From Spartobacteria bacterium (GTDB lineage: Bacteria > Verrucomicrobiota > Verrucomicrobiia > Chthoniobacterales > UBA10450), in the NCBI GenBank assembly GCA_003167555.1, contig PMSN01000014.1:62001-126000 (forward strand): a DNA stretch of 64,000 bases. Reading direction: 5' to 3'. Each line of letters opens with the position of its first letter. Positions within the stretch are counted from its first letter, which is position 1. Positions 53,871-62,265 of the stretch are shown piece by piece. The translations under genes and the position numbers were made by a program. The notes beneath the pieces were generated by a model. That model was not told where the DNA came from. It made no database searches and saw only the letters and a program-made list of their open reading frames with translations.

Positions 53871-55286
53871 TTAACTGATCTGCTTTACCACGACGCGCAT
53901 TCCATCTGTCTGGATGACGGCAACCGGCGTCTCGGCTGCAATAAATTCTCCTTCGGTCACGACGTCGACCACATGATCGGCGAAGCGCGCTTTGCCGCTG
54001 GGCCGCAATGTCGTTTGCGCGGTCCCTTGCATTCCAGGCGCGAGCGCCAGGGCAGTCGCGAACGCTCGTGGCGCGCCCGTGAGCGACGGGCCCGGAGGAT
54101 TTGTCGTCATGAGCGCGAAGCGCCGGTAGATGCTCGTGCGCGGGAGATAACGCGCGAGGATCATGATCACGACCGCGGCCGCGAGGAGCGCGAGGAAAAG
54201 ATTACGCAATGGAGTCGCCAGCATGTCGCCGGTCGGGAAAAAAGTTTGGCCGGGATAACGATCGATCATCGCCCAGAGGAGCGAACCCAGCATCAGAAAT
54301 ACGCCAATCACGCCGAAGACGATCGTGGAGTGGGCGAAGAACAGGATCTCGATTAAGACAAACACGACGCCGACAACAAAGAGCGCGACCACTTCCCAGC
54401 CGGCGAGGCCCGCGAGATAATGGCCGAGGAAAAAGAGCGCGAAGCAAAAGGCCGCGAGAATGCCAGGCAAAGTCGCGCCGGGGATCTTGAATTCGAGATA
54501 GGCGCAAATGATTCCGAGCAGAAGAATCAAGGGCGCGAGCGACGTGATCCAGGAAGCGAGCCGTTCGAAGCCGGTCGGGTCGAGCGCGACCACATCGCCT
54601 TTTAACGCGGCCTTTCGCACAAGGTCGGGGACGGAATCCGCCAGGCCGTCGGCCAGGAGCGGTTTGCCATTGATCTGCTCGGTGGCTTCCTGCGCGCTCA
54701 AAGTCAGGAGCGAGCCTTTCGGGTGCACGACCCGGTCGCCGATCTTCACTTCCTTGTCCTTGGTCATGAACGCTTCGCCGATGTCGGGATTATGTCCGTT
54801 GCGGGTGGCGGAACTGCGCACGAGCGCGGACCAGTATGAAATCGTTTTCTCGCGCGCGGTCGCCGGGAGATCTTCGCCGGTGGAAAGGATCGGCGCCGCG
54901 GCGCCGATCGCGCTCACGGGCGACATGTAGATGTGTCGCGTCGCGAGGGCAATGAGCGAGCCGGCGGAGCCGGCGTTCGAATTAATAAAAGTATACGTCG
55001 GGATCGTGGTGTGATTCAGCACGCTCGTGATATCGGCAGCGGTGTCGAGCCGGCCGCCATAGGTGTTCATTTCAAAAATGATCGCGCCCGCCTCCGCGCT
55101 CTCCGCCGCTTTCACGGCCCGGCGCAGAAACAAAAGCAGCGGCTGCGCGATCTCGTCCCGCAGCGGGACCACCACCGTGTCGCCTTTATGAATGACCACG
55201 CGCGCTTGCGCCGGCTGCGATAGCGCGTGGAAGCTCAACGCCGCAAGTAGGCAGTGTAGCCAAGTCCTGATAGTCCGGCGATGCAT
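53871..55286 (-). CDS. NfeD-family membrane serine protease
   Basis: 471 aa from the ATG at 55286, which starts a signal peptide ending near QPAQA. A ClpP/SppA-like protease domain (about 30-230) has FEMNTYGGRLDTA and the nucleophile region NSNAGSAGSLIALATRH (Ser107-110). Then four or five membrane segments (about 250-400) and a C-terminal NfeD OB-fold (GMQGTAQTTLRPSGKARF). Such long-form NfeD proteins act on membrane proteins such as stomatins; no stomatin gene is adjacent. It is divergent from dnaG by 67 bp. Confidence 0.92.
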   Translation of the reverse strand: MHRRTIRTWLHCLLAALSFHALSQPAQARVVIHKGDTVVVPLRDEIAQPLLLFLRRAVKAAESAEAGAIIFEMNTYGGRLDTAADITSVLNHTTIPTYTFINSNAGSAGSLIALATRHIYMSPVSAIGAAAPILSTGEDLPATAREKTISYWSALVRSSATRNGHNPDIGEAFMTKDKEVKIGDRVVHPKGSLLTLSAQEATEQINGKPLLADGLADSVPDLVRKAALKGDVVALDPTGFERLASWITSLAPLILLLGIICAYLEFKIPGATLPGILAAFCFALFFLGHYLAGLAGWEVVALFVVGVVFVLIEILFFAHSTIVFGVIGVFLMLGSLLWAMIDRYPGQTFFPTGDMLATPLRNLFLALLAAAVVIMILARYLPRTSIYRRFALMTTNPPGPSLTGAPRAFATALALAPGMQGTAQTTLRPSGKARFADHVVDVVTEGEFIAAETPVAVIQTDGMRVVVKQIS

Positions 55287-55353
55287 GATTCGTTTCCTCC
55301 GCCGTTCAATTTGACATCGCTCCGGGCCGCAAACGAGTGAAAAGTAAGCGAGC

Positions 55354-57165
55354 ATGGGAACAATCCCGTCACAGAATATTGAGCAGATCGCGGCGGCGAA
55401 CGACATCGTCGAAGTGATCGGCTCGTATTTTCCGCTCAAGCGCGCCGGGTCGACCTTCAAGGCGCTCTGCCCATTTCATCAGGAGAAAACGCCGTCGTTT
55501 ACCGTGAGTCCGCAGCGACAGACGTTTCATTGCTTCGGCTGTGGCGCGGGCGGGAGCGTTTTTCGTTTCGTGATGGACTACGAGCATCTCGATTTCCCCG
55601 CGGCGGTGCGCAAACTCGCGGCGCGCGCGGGCATTCCCGTGATCGAAGAACGCGGTGCGAGCGGCGAGGACGATCGGCAGCATGAAACGCGGCGCATGCT
55701 TCTCCAGCTTCACGCCGAAGCCGCGGAATGGTTTCACGAGAATCTGGTCAAAGCCAAAATCGGCGCGGCGGCCCGCGAATATCTGAAGAAGCGTGGCATC
55801 GATCGCCGGATCGCGAACGACTGGCAAATCGGGTTTGCGCCGGATAGCTGGGACGCGTTTCTGAACTGGGCGCTCGAGCGCGGCTATCGGCGCGCGCAGA
55901 TTTTGCAAAGCGGATTGATCAAACCGCGCGATGAGAACCGGCCCGAGGGCGAAGCCTATGACCGGTTCCGCGGCCGGATCATGTTCCCGATCCACAATGA
56001 TGTGGGCGAGGTGATCGCATTCAGCGGCCGCGTCCTCGAGAAAGAATCGGAGGGTGCGAAGTATCTCAACTCGCCGGAGACGCCGCTCTTTCGCAAAGGG
56101 CATGTGCTCTTCGGCCTGCACAAAACGAAGCGCGGCCTGATCGAGGCGGACTGCGCGATCGTGTGTGAAGGCCAGCTCGATCTCATCACGGTCTTCGAGG
56201 CTGGCATTACCAATGTGGTCGCGCCGCAAGGCACGGCCTTCACCGAGAATCAGGCGCGGATCCTGAAACGTTTTGTAAGTGAAGTCGTGCTCTGCTTTGA
56301 CGCCGATGCCGCCGGACAAAAAGCGGCGGAGCGCTCGCTCGATGCGCTCCTGCAGAATAATCTCATCGTCCGGGTCGCGGAGATGCCGGCCGGTGAAGAT
56401 CCCGACACGATGATTCGGCACCGCGGGAAGGAGGAATTCGAAAAACGCGTGGCGGAGGCGCGCGATTTCTTCGATGCGTGGATCGAACACGAAGCAGCGT
56501 CGACCGATCTGGATTCGTTAGGCGCAAAGATGCAGTTGGCGCGGAGACTCGCGGAAACCGTCGCCCGTGTGCACGACCCGATGATGCGTGGCGAGGTGGC
56601 AAACAAAATCAGCGCCCGAATCGGCGTGGCGCGTGGTGATTTTGAGCGATTACTGGCGAAGCCGAATCGTGAGCGCGTTTCCCCGGACGATGCCGCCCGT
56701 GAGTCCAGAACGGCTCCGCTTCGCCACGAGGTTGGGATGCTTTGTCTGCTGGCTTTACGGGATTCGGAGGCGCGTGATTTTCTTCTTGCGCAGAATTGGC
56801 GCGAATTGCTGGCCCAAACGCCGGATGCCGAAATCTTGCGACGGATTCTGGAGGCCGAGCTGCGCCCGGACGATCCCGCTTCCATTAACGCATTCATGGC
56901 GGGGCTCTCGTCCGGCGATGAAGCCCTGGTCTCTTCGTGGATGGTGCAGAGGACGCCGCCGAACGGACTCGAGGTGGCAAAGGGATGGTGGGACGGCCTG
57001 CGTCAGGCAACTTTGCGGCGTCAACTCCAGATCGCCGAAGGCCGCATGAAGCTGCCCCGGCTCACCACGGGAGAAGCGGTCAATTTGCAGAAACAAATTC
57101 TTGACCTCACGGAGCAACTCCGCGAGCTTTCCGAGTTTTCGTCTGCCCGCGTGCTCGACACCTGA
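55354..57165 (+). CDS. dnaG: DNA primase
   Basis: 603 aa. Makes RNA primers for replication. Zinc domain CHC2: C39, H42, C60, C63. The TOPRIM part has VCEGQLDLITVFEAG and CFDADAAGQKAAERS, plus the family segment PHE-like GYRRAQILQSGLI. The C-terminal helicase-binding part is recognisable but weak. It lies just before rpoD, the classic dnaG-rpoD pair. One nonamer site lies at 56515. Confidence 0.96.
   Translation: MGTIPSQNIEQIAAANDIVEVIGSYFPLKRAGSTFKALCPFHQEKTPSFTVSPQRQTFHCFGCGAGGSVFRFVMDYEHLDFPAAVRKLAARAGIPVIEERGASGEDDRQHETRRMLLQLHAEAAEWFHENLVKAKIGAAAREYLKKRGIDRRIANDWQIGFAPDSWDAFLNWALERGYRRAQILQSGLIKPRDENRPEGEAYDRFRGRIMFPIHNDVGEVIAFSGRVLEKESEGAKYLNSPETPLFRKGHVLFGLHKTKRGLIEADCAIVCEGQLDLITVFEAGITNVVAPQGTAFTENQARILKRFVSEVVLCFDADAAGQKAAERSLDALLQNNLIVRVAEMPAGEDPDTMIRHRGKEEFEKRVAEARDFFDAWIEHEAASTDLDSLGAKMQLARRLAETVARVHDPMMRGEVANKISARIGVARGDFERLLAKPNRERVSPDDAARESRTAPLRHEVGMLCLLALRDSEARDFLLAQNWRELLAQTPDAEILRRILEAELRPDDPASINAFMAGLSSGDEALVSSWMVQRTPPNGLEVAKGWWDGLRQATLRRQLQIAEGRMKLPRLTTGEAVNLQKQILDLTEQLRELSEFSSARVLDT
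56515..56523 (+). other. TCGTTAGGC site in dnaG
   Basis: In frame tcg-tta-ggc (Ser-Leu-Gly), using the rare Leu codon TTA. Confidence 0.55.
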
Positions 57166-57238
57166 CTGTCGCTGAGGGGGCGGTAAGTCGAGCGAGAGCC
57201 GGCTGGAAACATCAGAATTTCCTCACAAGCGCAAAGTT

Positions 57239-59092
57239 TTGGCAACGCATTCGAAAAAACCAGCACGAGGCCGGCCATCGCTGAAAAAATCAGCGAAAGC
57301 GAAAGCCATTAAACGATCCGTGGCCCGCAGGCCTCGCAAGGTGGCCAAGCCGCCCAAGGCGAAGAAGGCTTCCATTTCCAAACGATCTCGCGGGTCCAAA
57401 GCAAACGCGGTTGTCCGGCGTTCGCCGAGAGAGCTGAACGGCGCCAACGCGGATGAGCCCGAAGAGATGTCGCCCCCAGCCTCGGGCGCCGATGTGCAGA
57501 CGCGCATTCGCGAGTTAATCAAGCTGGCCAAGGAGCAGGGCTACCTCACCTTCGATGATTTGAACGAAGCGCTCCCGGCCGATCTGAGCGACGCCGATGA
57601 GCTCGACGCCATTTTGACCCGGCTCCGCCGGATGGAGATCGACATCATCGAAGCTTCTGAAGTCGATCGCTACAAAGACGGCAAGAAGGACAGCGAGGAA
57701 GAGGAAGAGGAAAAACCGGAGCCGAAGCTCGATATCCTCGACGACCCGGTGCGGATGTATCTCAAGCAGATGGGCCAGGTGCCGTTGCTGACGCGCGAGC
57801 AGGAAGTCGAGATCTCCAAGCGCATTGAAGAAGCGGAAATCATGGTGCAACGGCTCATCAATCGCTTTGGTTTCATCGCCCAGGCGCATCTCGATCTCGC
57901 GCAGAAGCTCACGGAAGGCGGCGAGCGGTTCGATCGCGTGATTCTCGACAAGAAAATCGAGAGCCGCGAGCGTTACATGAAGATGCTGCCGCGGCTTTGC
58001 AAGCAGGTCGAGAAACTGGGGACCTCAATCCGGCAGCTGTATTGCCAGATTCTGCATGGCTCGGGCCGGCGCGATACGAAGAAAATCAAATCGTTCCAGA
58101 AGTCGGTCGCCTCGCTGCAAAAGCTCTACCCGAAATTTTATTTCAAACAGAAGGTGACCGAGGAATTCGTTCACCTCGCCGATGAGCAATTCCTGGTGCT
58201 GAGCCGGTTGCAGGCGGAGATGAGCAAGCACCCGCGCGGGAACGGCGCCCGTTCGCCGCTCGGCATCAAGTCGCGCGATTTGGAGACGGCGCTCTGGCTC
58301 TCGCTCGAAGAATATGCGGAGCAGTATCGCGCGCTGAAGAGCTGGCTGCACAAGGCGCTTCGCGCCAAAACGGAAATGGTGGAGGCCAATCTGCGGCTCG
58401 TTATTTCCATCGCGAAAAAATATACGAACCGCGGTCTCTCGTTCCTGGATTTGATCCAGGAGGGGAACATGGGCCTGATGAAGGCGGTCGAGAAATTCGA
58501 GTATCGACGCGGCTATAAATTTTCAACCTATGCGACCTGGTGGATTCGGCAGGCGATCACGCGCTCGATCGCGGACCAGGCCCGCACCATCCGCATCCCG
58601 GTCCACATGATCGAAACGATCAATAAACTGATGCGCGTGCAGAAACAGCTCGTCCAGGAATACGGACGCGAACCCACCCCGGAAGAAGTGGCGGAGGAAA
58701 TCCTGCTGCCGGTCGACCGCGTCCGCGCTGTCTTGAAAATGGCGCAGCAGCCGATCTCGCTCCAGTCGCCAGTGGGCGAAAGCGAAGAGACCAATTTCGG
58801 CGATTTTATCGAAGACAAGGGCGCGGAAAATCCAAGCGACATGACCGCGATCGTGCTCCTGAAGGAGAAGATCAAAGACGTGCTCGAGACGTTGACGGAG
58901 CGTGAGCGGCAGGTCCTGGAGCAGCGGTTTGGGCTCGTGGATGGTTACAGCCGCACGCTCGAAGAAGTGGGCCGCCAATTCCGGGTCACGCGCGAACGCA
59001 TTCGGCAAATCGAAGCCAAAGCGCTCCGCAAGATGCGGCATCCGACGCGGATCCGGCAGTTGGAAGGTTTTTTGGAAGCGGCGGAAACTTAG
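57239..59092 (+). CDS. rpoD: Primary sigma factor (sigma-70)
   Basis: 617 aa from a TTG at 57239; no in-frame ATG or GTG gives a better start, and the Lys-rich N-terminus fits relatives. Region 1.1 (about 85-150: [20 protein letters not shown]), region 1.2 ([20 protein letters not shown]), the core region 2 ([51 protein letters not shown]), region 3 and region 4 ([20 protein letters not shown]). The housekeeping specificity factor. 73 bp after dnaG. Confidence 0.96.
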   Translation: MATHSKKPARGRPSLKKSAKAKAIKRSVARRPRKVAKPPKAKKASISKRSRGSKANAVVRRSPRELNGANADEPEEMSPPASGADVQTRIRELIKLAKEQGYLTFDDLNEALPADLSDADELDAILTRLRRMEIDIIEASEVDRYKDGKKDSEEEEEEKPEPKLDILDDPVRMYLKQMGQVPLLTREQEVEISKRIEEAEIMVQRLINRFGFIAQAHLDLAQKLTEGGERFDRVILDKKIESRERYMKMLPRLCKQVEKLGTSIRQLYCQILHGSGRRDTKKIKSFQKSVASLQKLYPKFYFKQKVTEEFVHLADEQFLVLSRLQAEMSKHPRGNGARSPLGIKSRDLETALWLSLEEYAEQYRALKSWLHKALRAKTEMVEANLRLVISIAKKYTNRGLSFLDLIQEGNMGLMKAVEKFEYRRGYKFSTYATWWIRQAITRSIADQARTIRIPVHMIETINKLMRVQKQLVQEYGREPTPEEVAEEILLPVDRVRAVLKMAQQPISLQSPVGESEETNFGDFIEDKGAENPSDMTAIVLLKEKIKDVLETLTERERQVLEQRFGLVDGYSRTLEEVGRQFRVTRERIRQIEAKALRKMRHPTRIRQLEGFLEAAET

Positions 59093-59155
59093 AAGCTGCG
59101 CTGGTTCCAACGCGCCGTTGCAACTTTCGGGTGGGAATGGAGTTTAATCGGGCGA

Positions 59156-59506
59156 ATGAAGCGTGACGATGACAAGGAACTCTGGGATCTGCTTGGCCGC
59201 GCGGCCAAGCCGAGCGTGTCACCGTTCTTTGCCCGCAACGTTTTGCGTGAAATTCGGAAGCCGAATCCCGGGACGGCGTTTTCCAGCTGGCTGAATCCAC
59301 GAAGATTGATTCCAGCCGCCAGTGTGGCTGTGGCTTTGATAGCGGCGCTCTTGCTGCGCACGCAAACCGGAGTCACGCCAGGGCCGAAAATTAACTCAGA
59401 CAAGCTGGCCATCGTTGAGGCGCAGGATAACGAAGTCATCGCGGACTTCGAAGATCTTGTTGCTTCCGATGACAGCAATTCCTGGGACGACGGCATTCTC
59501 CTGTAG
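59156..59506 (+). CDS. Small membrane protein of unknown function
   Basis: 116 aa with a cytosolic N-terminus (MKRDDDKELWDLLGRAAKP), one membrane helix (about 48-68, RLIPAASVAVALIAALLL) and an acidic outer tail. The layout is like small anti-sigma-type or divisome-associated membrane proteins, but no family is recognised. It lies 64 bp after rpoD. Confidence 0.55.
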   Translation: MKRDDDKELWDLLGRAAKPSVSPFFARNVLREIRKPNPGTAFSSWLNPRRLIPAASVAVALIAALLLRTQTGVTPGPKINSDKLAIVEAQDNEVIADFEDLVASDDSNSWDDGILL

Positions 59507-59554
59507 TTTCCGCGCTGGGTTCATTCGGCCAGGCGGCTGCTGTCCAAAGAAATG

Positions 59555-59584
59555 AGCTGGCCTGGCGAATTGCCAGCCAGCTCA
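59555..59584 (-). terminator. Candidate terminator of the Tyr-rich protein gene
   Basis: Stem GAGCTGGC.. / GCCAGCCAGCTC (59555-59561 with 59573-59584, one bulge). Minus-strand transcription would meet CATTTCTTT after it. The T run is short. Confidence 0.5.
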
Positions 59585-59608
59585 GATTGATCAAAATCGC
59601 GTCGGCGA

Positions 59609-59881
59609 TCAGCGGAAATGACGATAGCGATAGTGCCGGAGATAGACGCGCCTGCCGTGGGACAAATAATACCGCGGTCCGACGTAAACCACCGGACGAG
59701 AGTAATACCTGGGACCGTAATAGCCGTAGTAGTCGTACGGGTAGTACGGCGGATAGCCATAATACCCCACTGGGAACCCGATTCCGATTCCAACGGAGAT
59801 GCGCGCCTCTGCCCGCGGCGCGGAGGCGAAGGCAAACGCGCTGATTGCCAGACCGATCAAAAGAAATTTCTTCCAGTTCAT
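59609..59881 (-). CDS. Secreted Tyr/Pro-rich small protein
   Basis: 90 aa. Signal peptide MNWKKFLLIGLAISAFAFAS, then a mature chain dominated by Tyr, Gly, Pro and Arg (VGYYGYPPYYPYDYYGYYG; RRVYLRHYRYRHFR). Such low-complexity exported proteins occur in several Gram-negative groups and have no known function. A structural surface or matrix role is a guess. The ribosome site AAAGGAG lies 8-14 bases before the start. Confidence 0.7.
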   Translation of the reverse strand: MNWKKFLLIGLAISAFAFASAPRAEARISVGIGIGFPVGYYGYPPYYPYDYYGYYGPRYYSRPVVYVGPRYYLSHGRRVYLRHYRYRHFR

Positions 59882-59945
59882 AATGAATGCTCCTTTGAGA
59901 TTAATGATTACTTAGACAGTAATTCAGACGCAGGGTTAGCAAAAA

Positions 59946-60986
59946 TTATTCGGATCGAATCTCGTCATAGGTCGGATATCCAGTCACGCAAACATCCTGC
60001 CCGATTTTTTTGTAACGAATACCTTTGAGCTTCGGCGCCTCGCGCGTGGCTGCCATTCCCGCGCCGGCGAACCCAACGCTCGGGCCTCCAGTGATAACCG
60101 GGCCAAGATACAGCTGCACCTTGTCCACCAGTCGCTGGTCGAGGGCCTGCCCGAGAATTTCTCCGCCGCCCTCGATGAGGACGCTCGTGATCTCCTTTTG
60201 GCCGAGTTCGCGCAAGATGACCGAGAGGTCTTTGTGGCCGTAGACGATCGTTCGTTCGGCGAATCGGTCGGTGAAAAGATGCGCTTGCCGCGGCAGCGAA
60301 CCGGATCGCGAAAGCACGACTCGCCACGGCTGCTTCGCTCCGCGCGGTCCGCGAACGGTGAGCCGCGGATTATCCGCCCGCAACGTCTCGGCCCCGATCA
60401 GAATGGCGTCGACTCGAGCGCGCAGTTGTCGCGCGTGCCGGCGCGAAGCTGCGCTGGTGATCCAGCGAGTTTCCCCGGGGGGACGCGACAATCGTCCGTC
60501 GAGACTCATGCCGCATTTGGCAATGACGAAGGGGCGCTTTGTCGTGATCCATTTGTTAAAAGCCTCGTTAAGCGCGGAGCATTCGTCCTCCAGAACGCCA
60601 GTCCGCACTTCAAGCCCGGCTTTTCGCAGCAAAGAAACCCCGCGCCCGGCATGAAGCGGATTCGGATCTGTCGCGCCCACTACTAATCGCCGGACACCGG
60701 CCTCAATGATCGCAGCCGTGCATGGACCAGTTCGCGCGGTCGTCGAGCATGGTTCGAGCGTGACGTAAAGAGTCGCATTTTTTGGGACAGCTTTTTTGAG
60801 ATCGCGAAGGCATTCAATCTCGGCATGAGGCGCACCGGCTTTTCTGTGATGCCCTTTCGTGATAATTTTTCCGCCGTCCACGAGCACCGCACCCACAGCG
60901 GGGTTGGGACTCGTCCGGCCAAGACCTCTGCGCGCCTCACGCAGGGCCGCGCGCATGAAGATTTCATCGCTGGAAATGATGGACAT
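59946..60986 (-). CDS. ribD: Bifunctional riboflavin deaminase / reductase
   Basis: 346 aa. The N-terminal deaminase (1-145) has the zinc site H54-A-E56 and C80, C89 in LEPCSTTARTGPC. The C-terminal reductase (about 150-346) has KCGMSLDGRLSRPPGETRW and VLIEGGGEILGQAL. Two successive steps of riboflavin synthesis. No FMN riboswitch was seen upstream. It is divergent from recA. Confidence 0.96.
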   Translation of the reverse strand: MSIISSDEIFMRAALREARRGLGRTSPNPAVGAVLVDGGKIITKGHHRKAGAPHAEIECLRDLKKAVPKNATLYVTLEPCSTTARTGPCTAAIIEAGVRRLVVGATDPNPLHAGRGVSLLRKAGLEVRTGVLEDECSALNEAFNKWITTKRPFVIAKCGMSLDGRLSRPPGETRWITSAASRRHARQLRARVDAILIGAETLRADNPRLTVRGPRGAKQPWRVVLSRSGSLPRQAHLFTDRFAERTIVYGHKDLSVILRELGQKEITSVLIEGGGEILGQALDQRLVDKVQLYLGPVITGGPSVGFAGAGMAATREAPKLKGIRYKKIGQDVCVTGYPTYDEIRSE

Positions 60987-61092
60987 GATTCAGAGATATC
61001 TGGTTGAGCTGAATCAGGCAACCGCTGCCTTCCACCGAAGGCATCGAAGGCCGCGAGTCGTGAGGTTTGCTTCCTTTTCGTTGCTTTTCTAC

Positions 61093-61121
61093 TTGGCGAA
61101 GTCCGGCACCGCACGTACTAA
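61093..61121 (+). promoter_or_regulatory. Sigma-70 promoter of recA
   Basis: -35 TTGGCG (61093-61098), 17-bp spacer, -10 TACTAA (61116-61121), 12 bp before the recA ATG. I did not find a recognised LexA box of the E. coli or Bacillus type. Confidence 0.65.
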
Positions 61122-61133
61122 GGGTGCTCCCCT

Positions 61134-62174
61134 ATGGCTACGAAAACCGAAGAAAAAACAACCGGCGAAGACAAAGTCATCGCTGCCCGCAACAAGAACC
61201 TCGACCTGGCGATTCAACAGATCGCGAAAGACTACGGCGACGGCGCGATCATGCGCCTCGGCGATGCTTCCATTGTCGACATCGACGTCATTCCCACTGG
61301 CAACATCCTGATCGATCGCGCCCTCGGCGTGGGCGGTTTTCCGCGGGGACGCGTGGTGGAAGTTTTCGGGCCAGAAGCCTCCGGGAAAACCACCCTCACG
61401 CTCACCGTCATTGCTCAGGCGCAAAAGCGCGGCGGTCTCGCGGCTTTCATCGATGTCGAGCACGCGCTCGACCCGCAATACGCGCGGCGGCTGGGCGTGA
61501 ATCTGGACGATCTGCTCGTCTCGCAGCCGAGCTCGGGCGAAGAGGCACTCCGCATCTGCGAGACGCTCGTGCGTTCCAATGCGCTCGACGTCATTGTGCT
61601 CGATTCTGTCGCCGCTCTCGTCACGAAAGCGGAACTGGAAGGGGAGATCGGCGACGTTACGGTCGGCGCGCAGGCGCGGCTGATGAGCGCGGCATTGCGG
61701 AAGTTGACCTCGTTAATTTCGAAAGCGCGGACGTGTTGCATTTTCACGAACCAGATCCGCGAGAAGATCGGCGTGATGTTCGGCAATCCGGAGACGACGC
61801 CGGGCGGCAAAGCGCTGAAGTTTTACGCGAGCGTTCGCGTGGACATCCGGCGCATCGGGGCGATCAAGCAAACGGACGGGGTGGTCACGGGCAACCGGAC
61901 GCGGGTGAAGATCGTGAAAAACAAAGTCGCGCCGCCTTTCACCGAAGCCGAGTTCGACATCATGTATAACGAAGGCATTTCCTCGACCGGCGCGCTTCTC
62001 GATCTCGCGCTCGAACAGCAGATCATCGAAAAACGCGGTTCGTGGTTGAGCTACAAAGGGACCCAGCTCGCGCAGGGGCGCGATGCCGGGAAAGACGCAT
62101 TGAAGAATGATCCCGCGCTCTACGAAGAGATCGAGACCGCGGTGAAAGCCAAGCTCGACGAAGAGAAAAAATAG
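61134..62174 (+). CDS. recA: Recombinase RecA
   Basis: 346 aa. Walker [10 protein letters not shown] (79-87), Walker [13 protein letters not shown], and loop 1 region with [19 protein letters not shown]. Complete from [10 protein letters not shown] to the KLDEEKK tail. Catalyses strand exchange in homologous recombination and serves as the SOS coprotease. It has its own terminator. Confidence 0.98.
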   Translation: MATKTEEKTTGEDKVIAARNKNLDLAIQQIAKDYGDGAIMRLGDASIVDIDVIPTGNILIDRALGVGGFPRGRVVEVFGPEASGKTTLTLTVIAQAQKRGGLAAFIDVEHALDPQYARRLGVNLDDLLVSQPSSGEEALRICETLVRSNALDVIVLDSVAALVTKAELEGEIGDVTVGAQARLMSAALRKLTSLISKARTCCIFTNQIREKIGVMFGNPETTPGGKALKFYASVRVDIRRIGAIKQTDGVVTGNRTRVKIVKNKVAPPFTEAEFDIMYNEGISSTGALLDLALEQQIIEKRGSWLSYKGTQLAQGRDAGKDALKNDPALYEEIETAVKAKLDEEKK

Positions 62175-62175
62175 C

Positions 62176-62200
62176 TGCGACGCAATTGTCGTCGCATTTT
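62176..62200 (+). terminator. recA terminator
   Basis: Stem TGCGACG / CGTCGCA (62176-62182, 62190-62196) with loop CAATTGT followed by TTTTCTT, immediately after the recA stop. Confidence 0.82.
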
Positions 62201-62265
62201 CTTCGGCCGTGCCGAATGAGATTTCCATTTGGAAATCTGCGTTGGCTCCCTGAATTTCACTCAGC

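Noticed and set aside
12442-56523. GTTAGGC as integron attC core sites
   Set aside because: It fits GTTRRRY, but there are no paired sites, no cassettes and no integrase; many copies are inside housekeeping genes.
60987-61133. FMN riboswitch before ribD
   Set aside because: The conserved AGGATAT and GGGCAGGG-type elements are absent.
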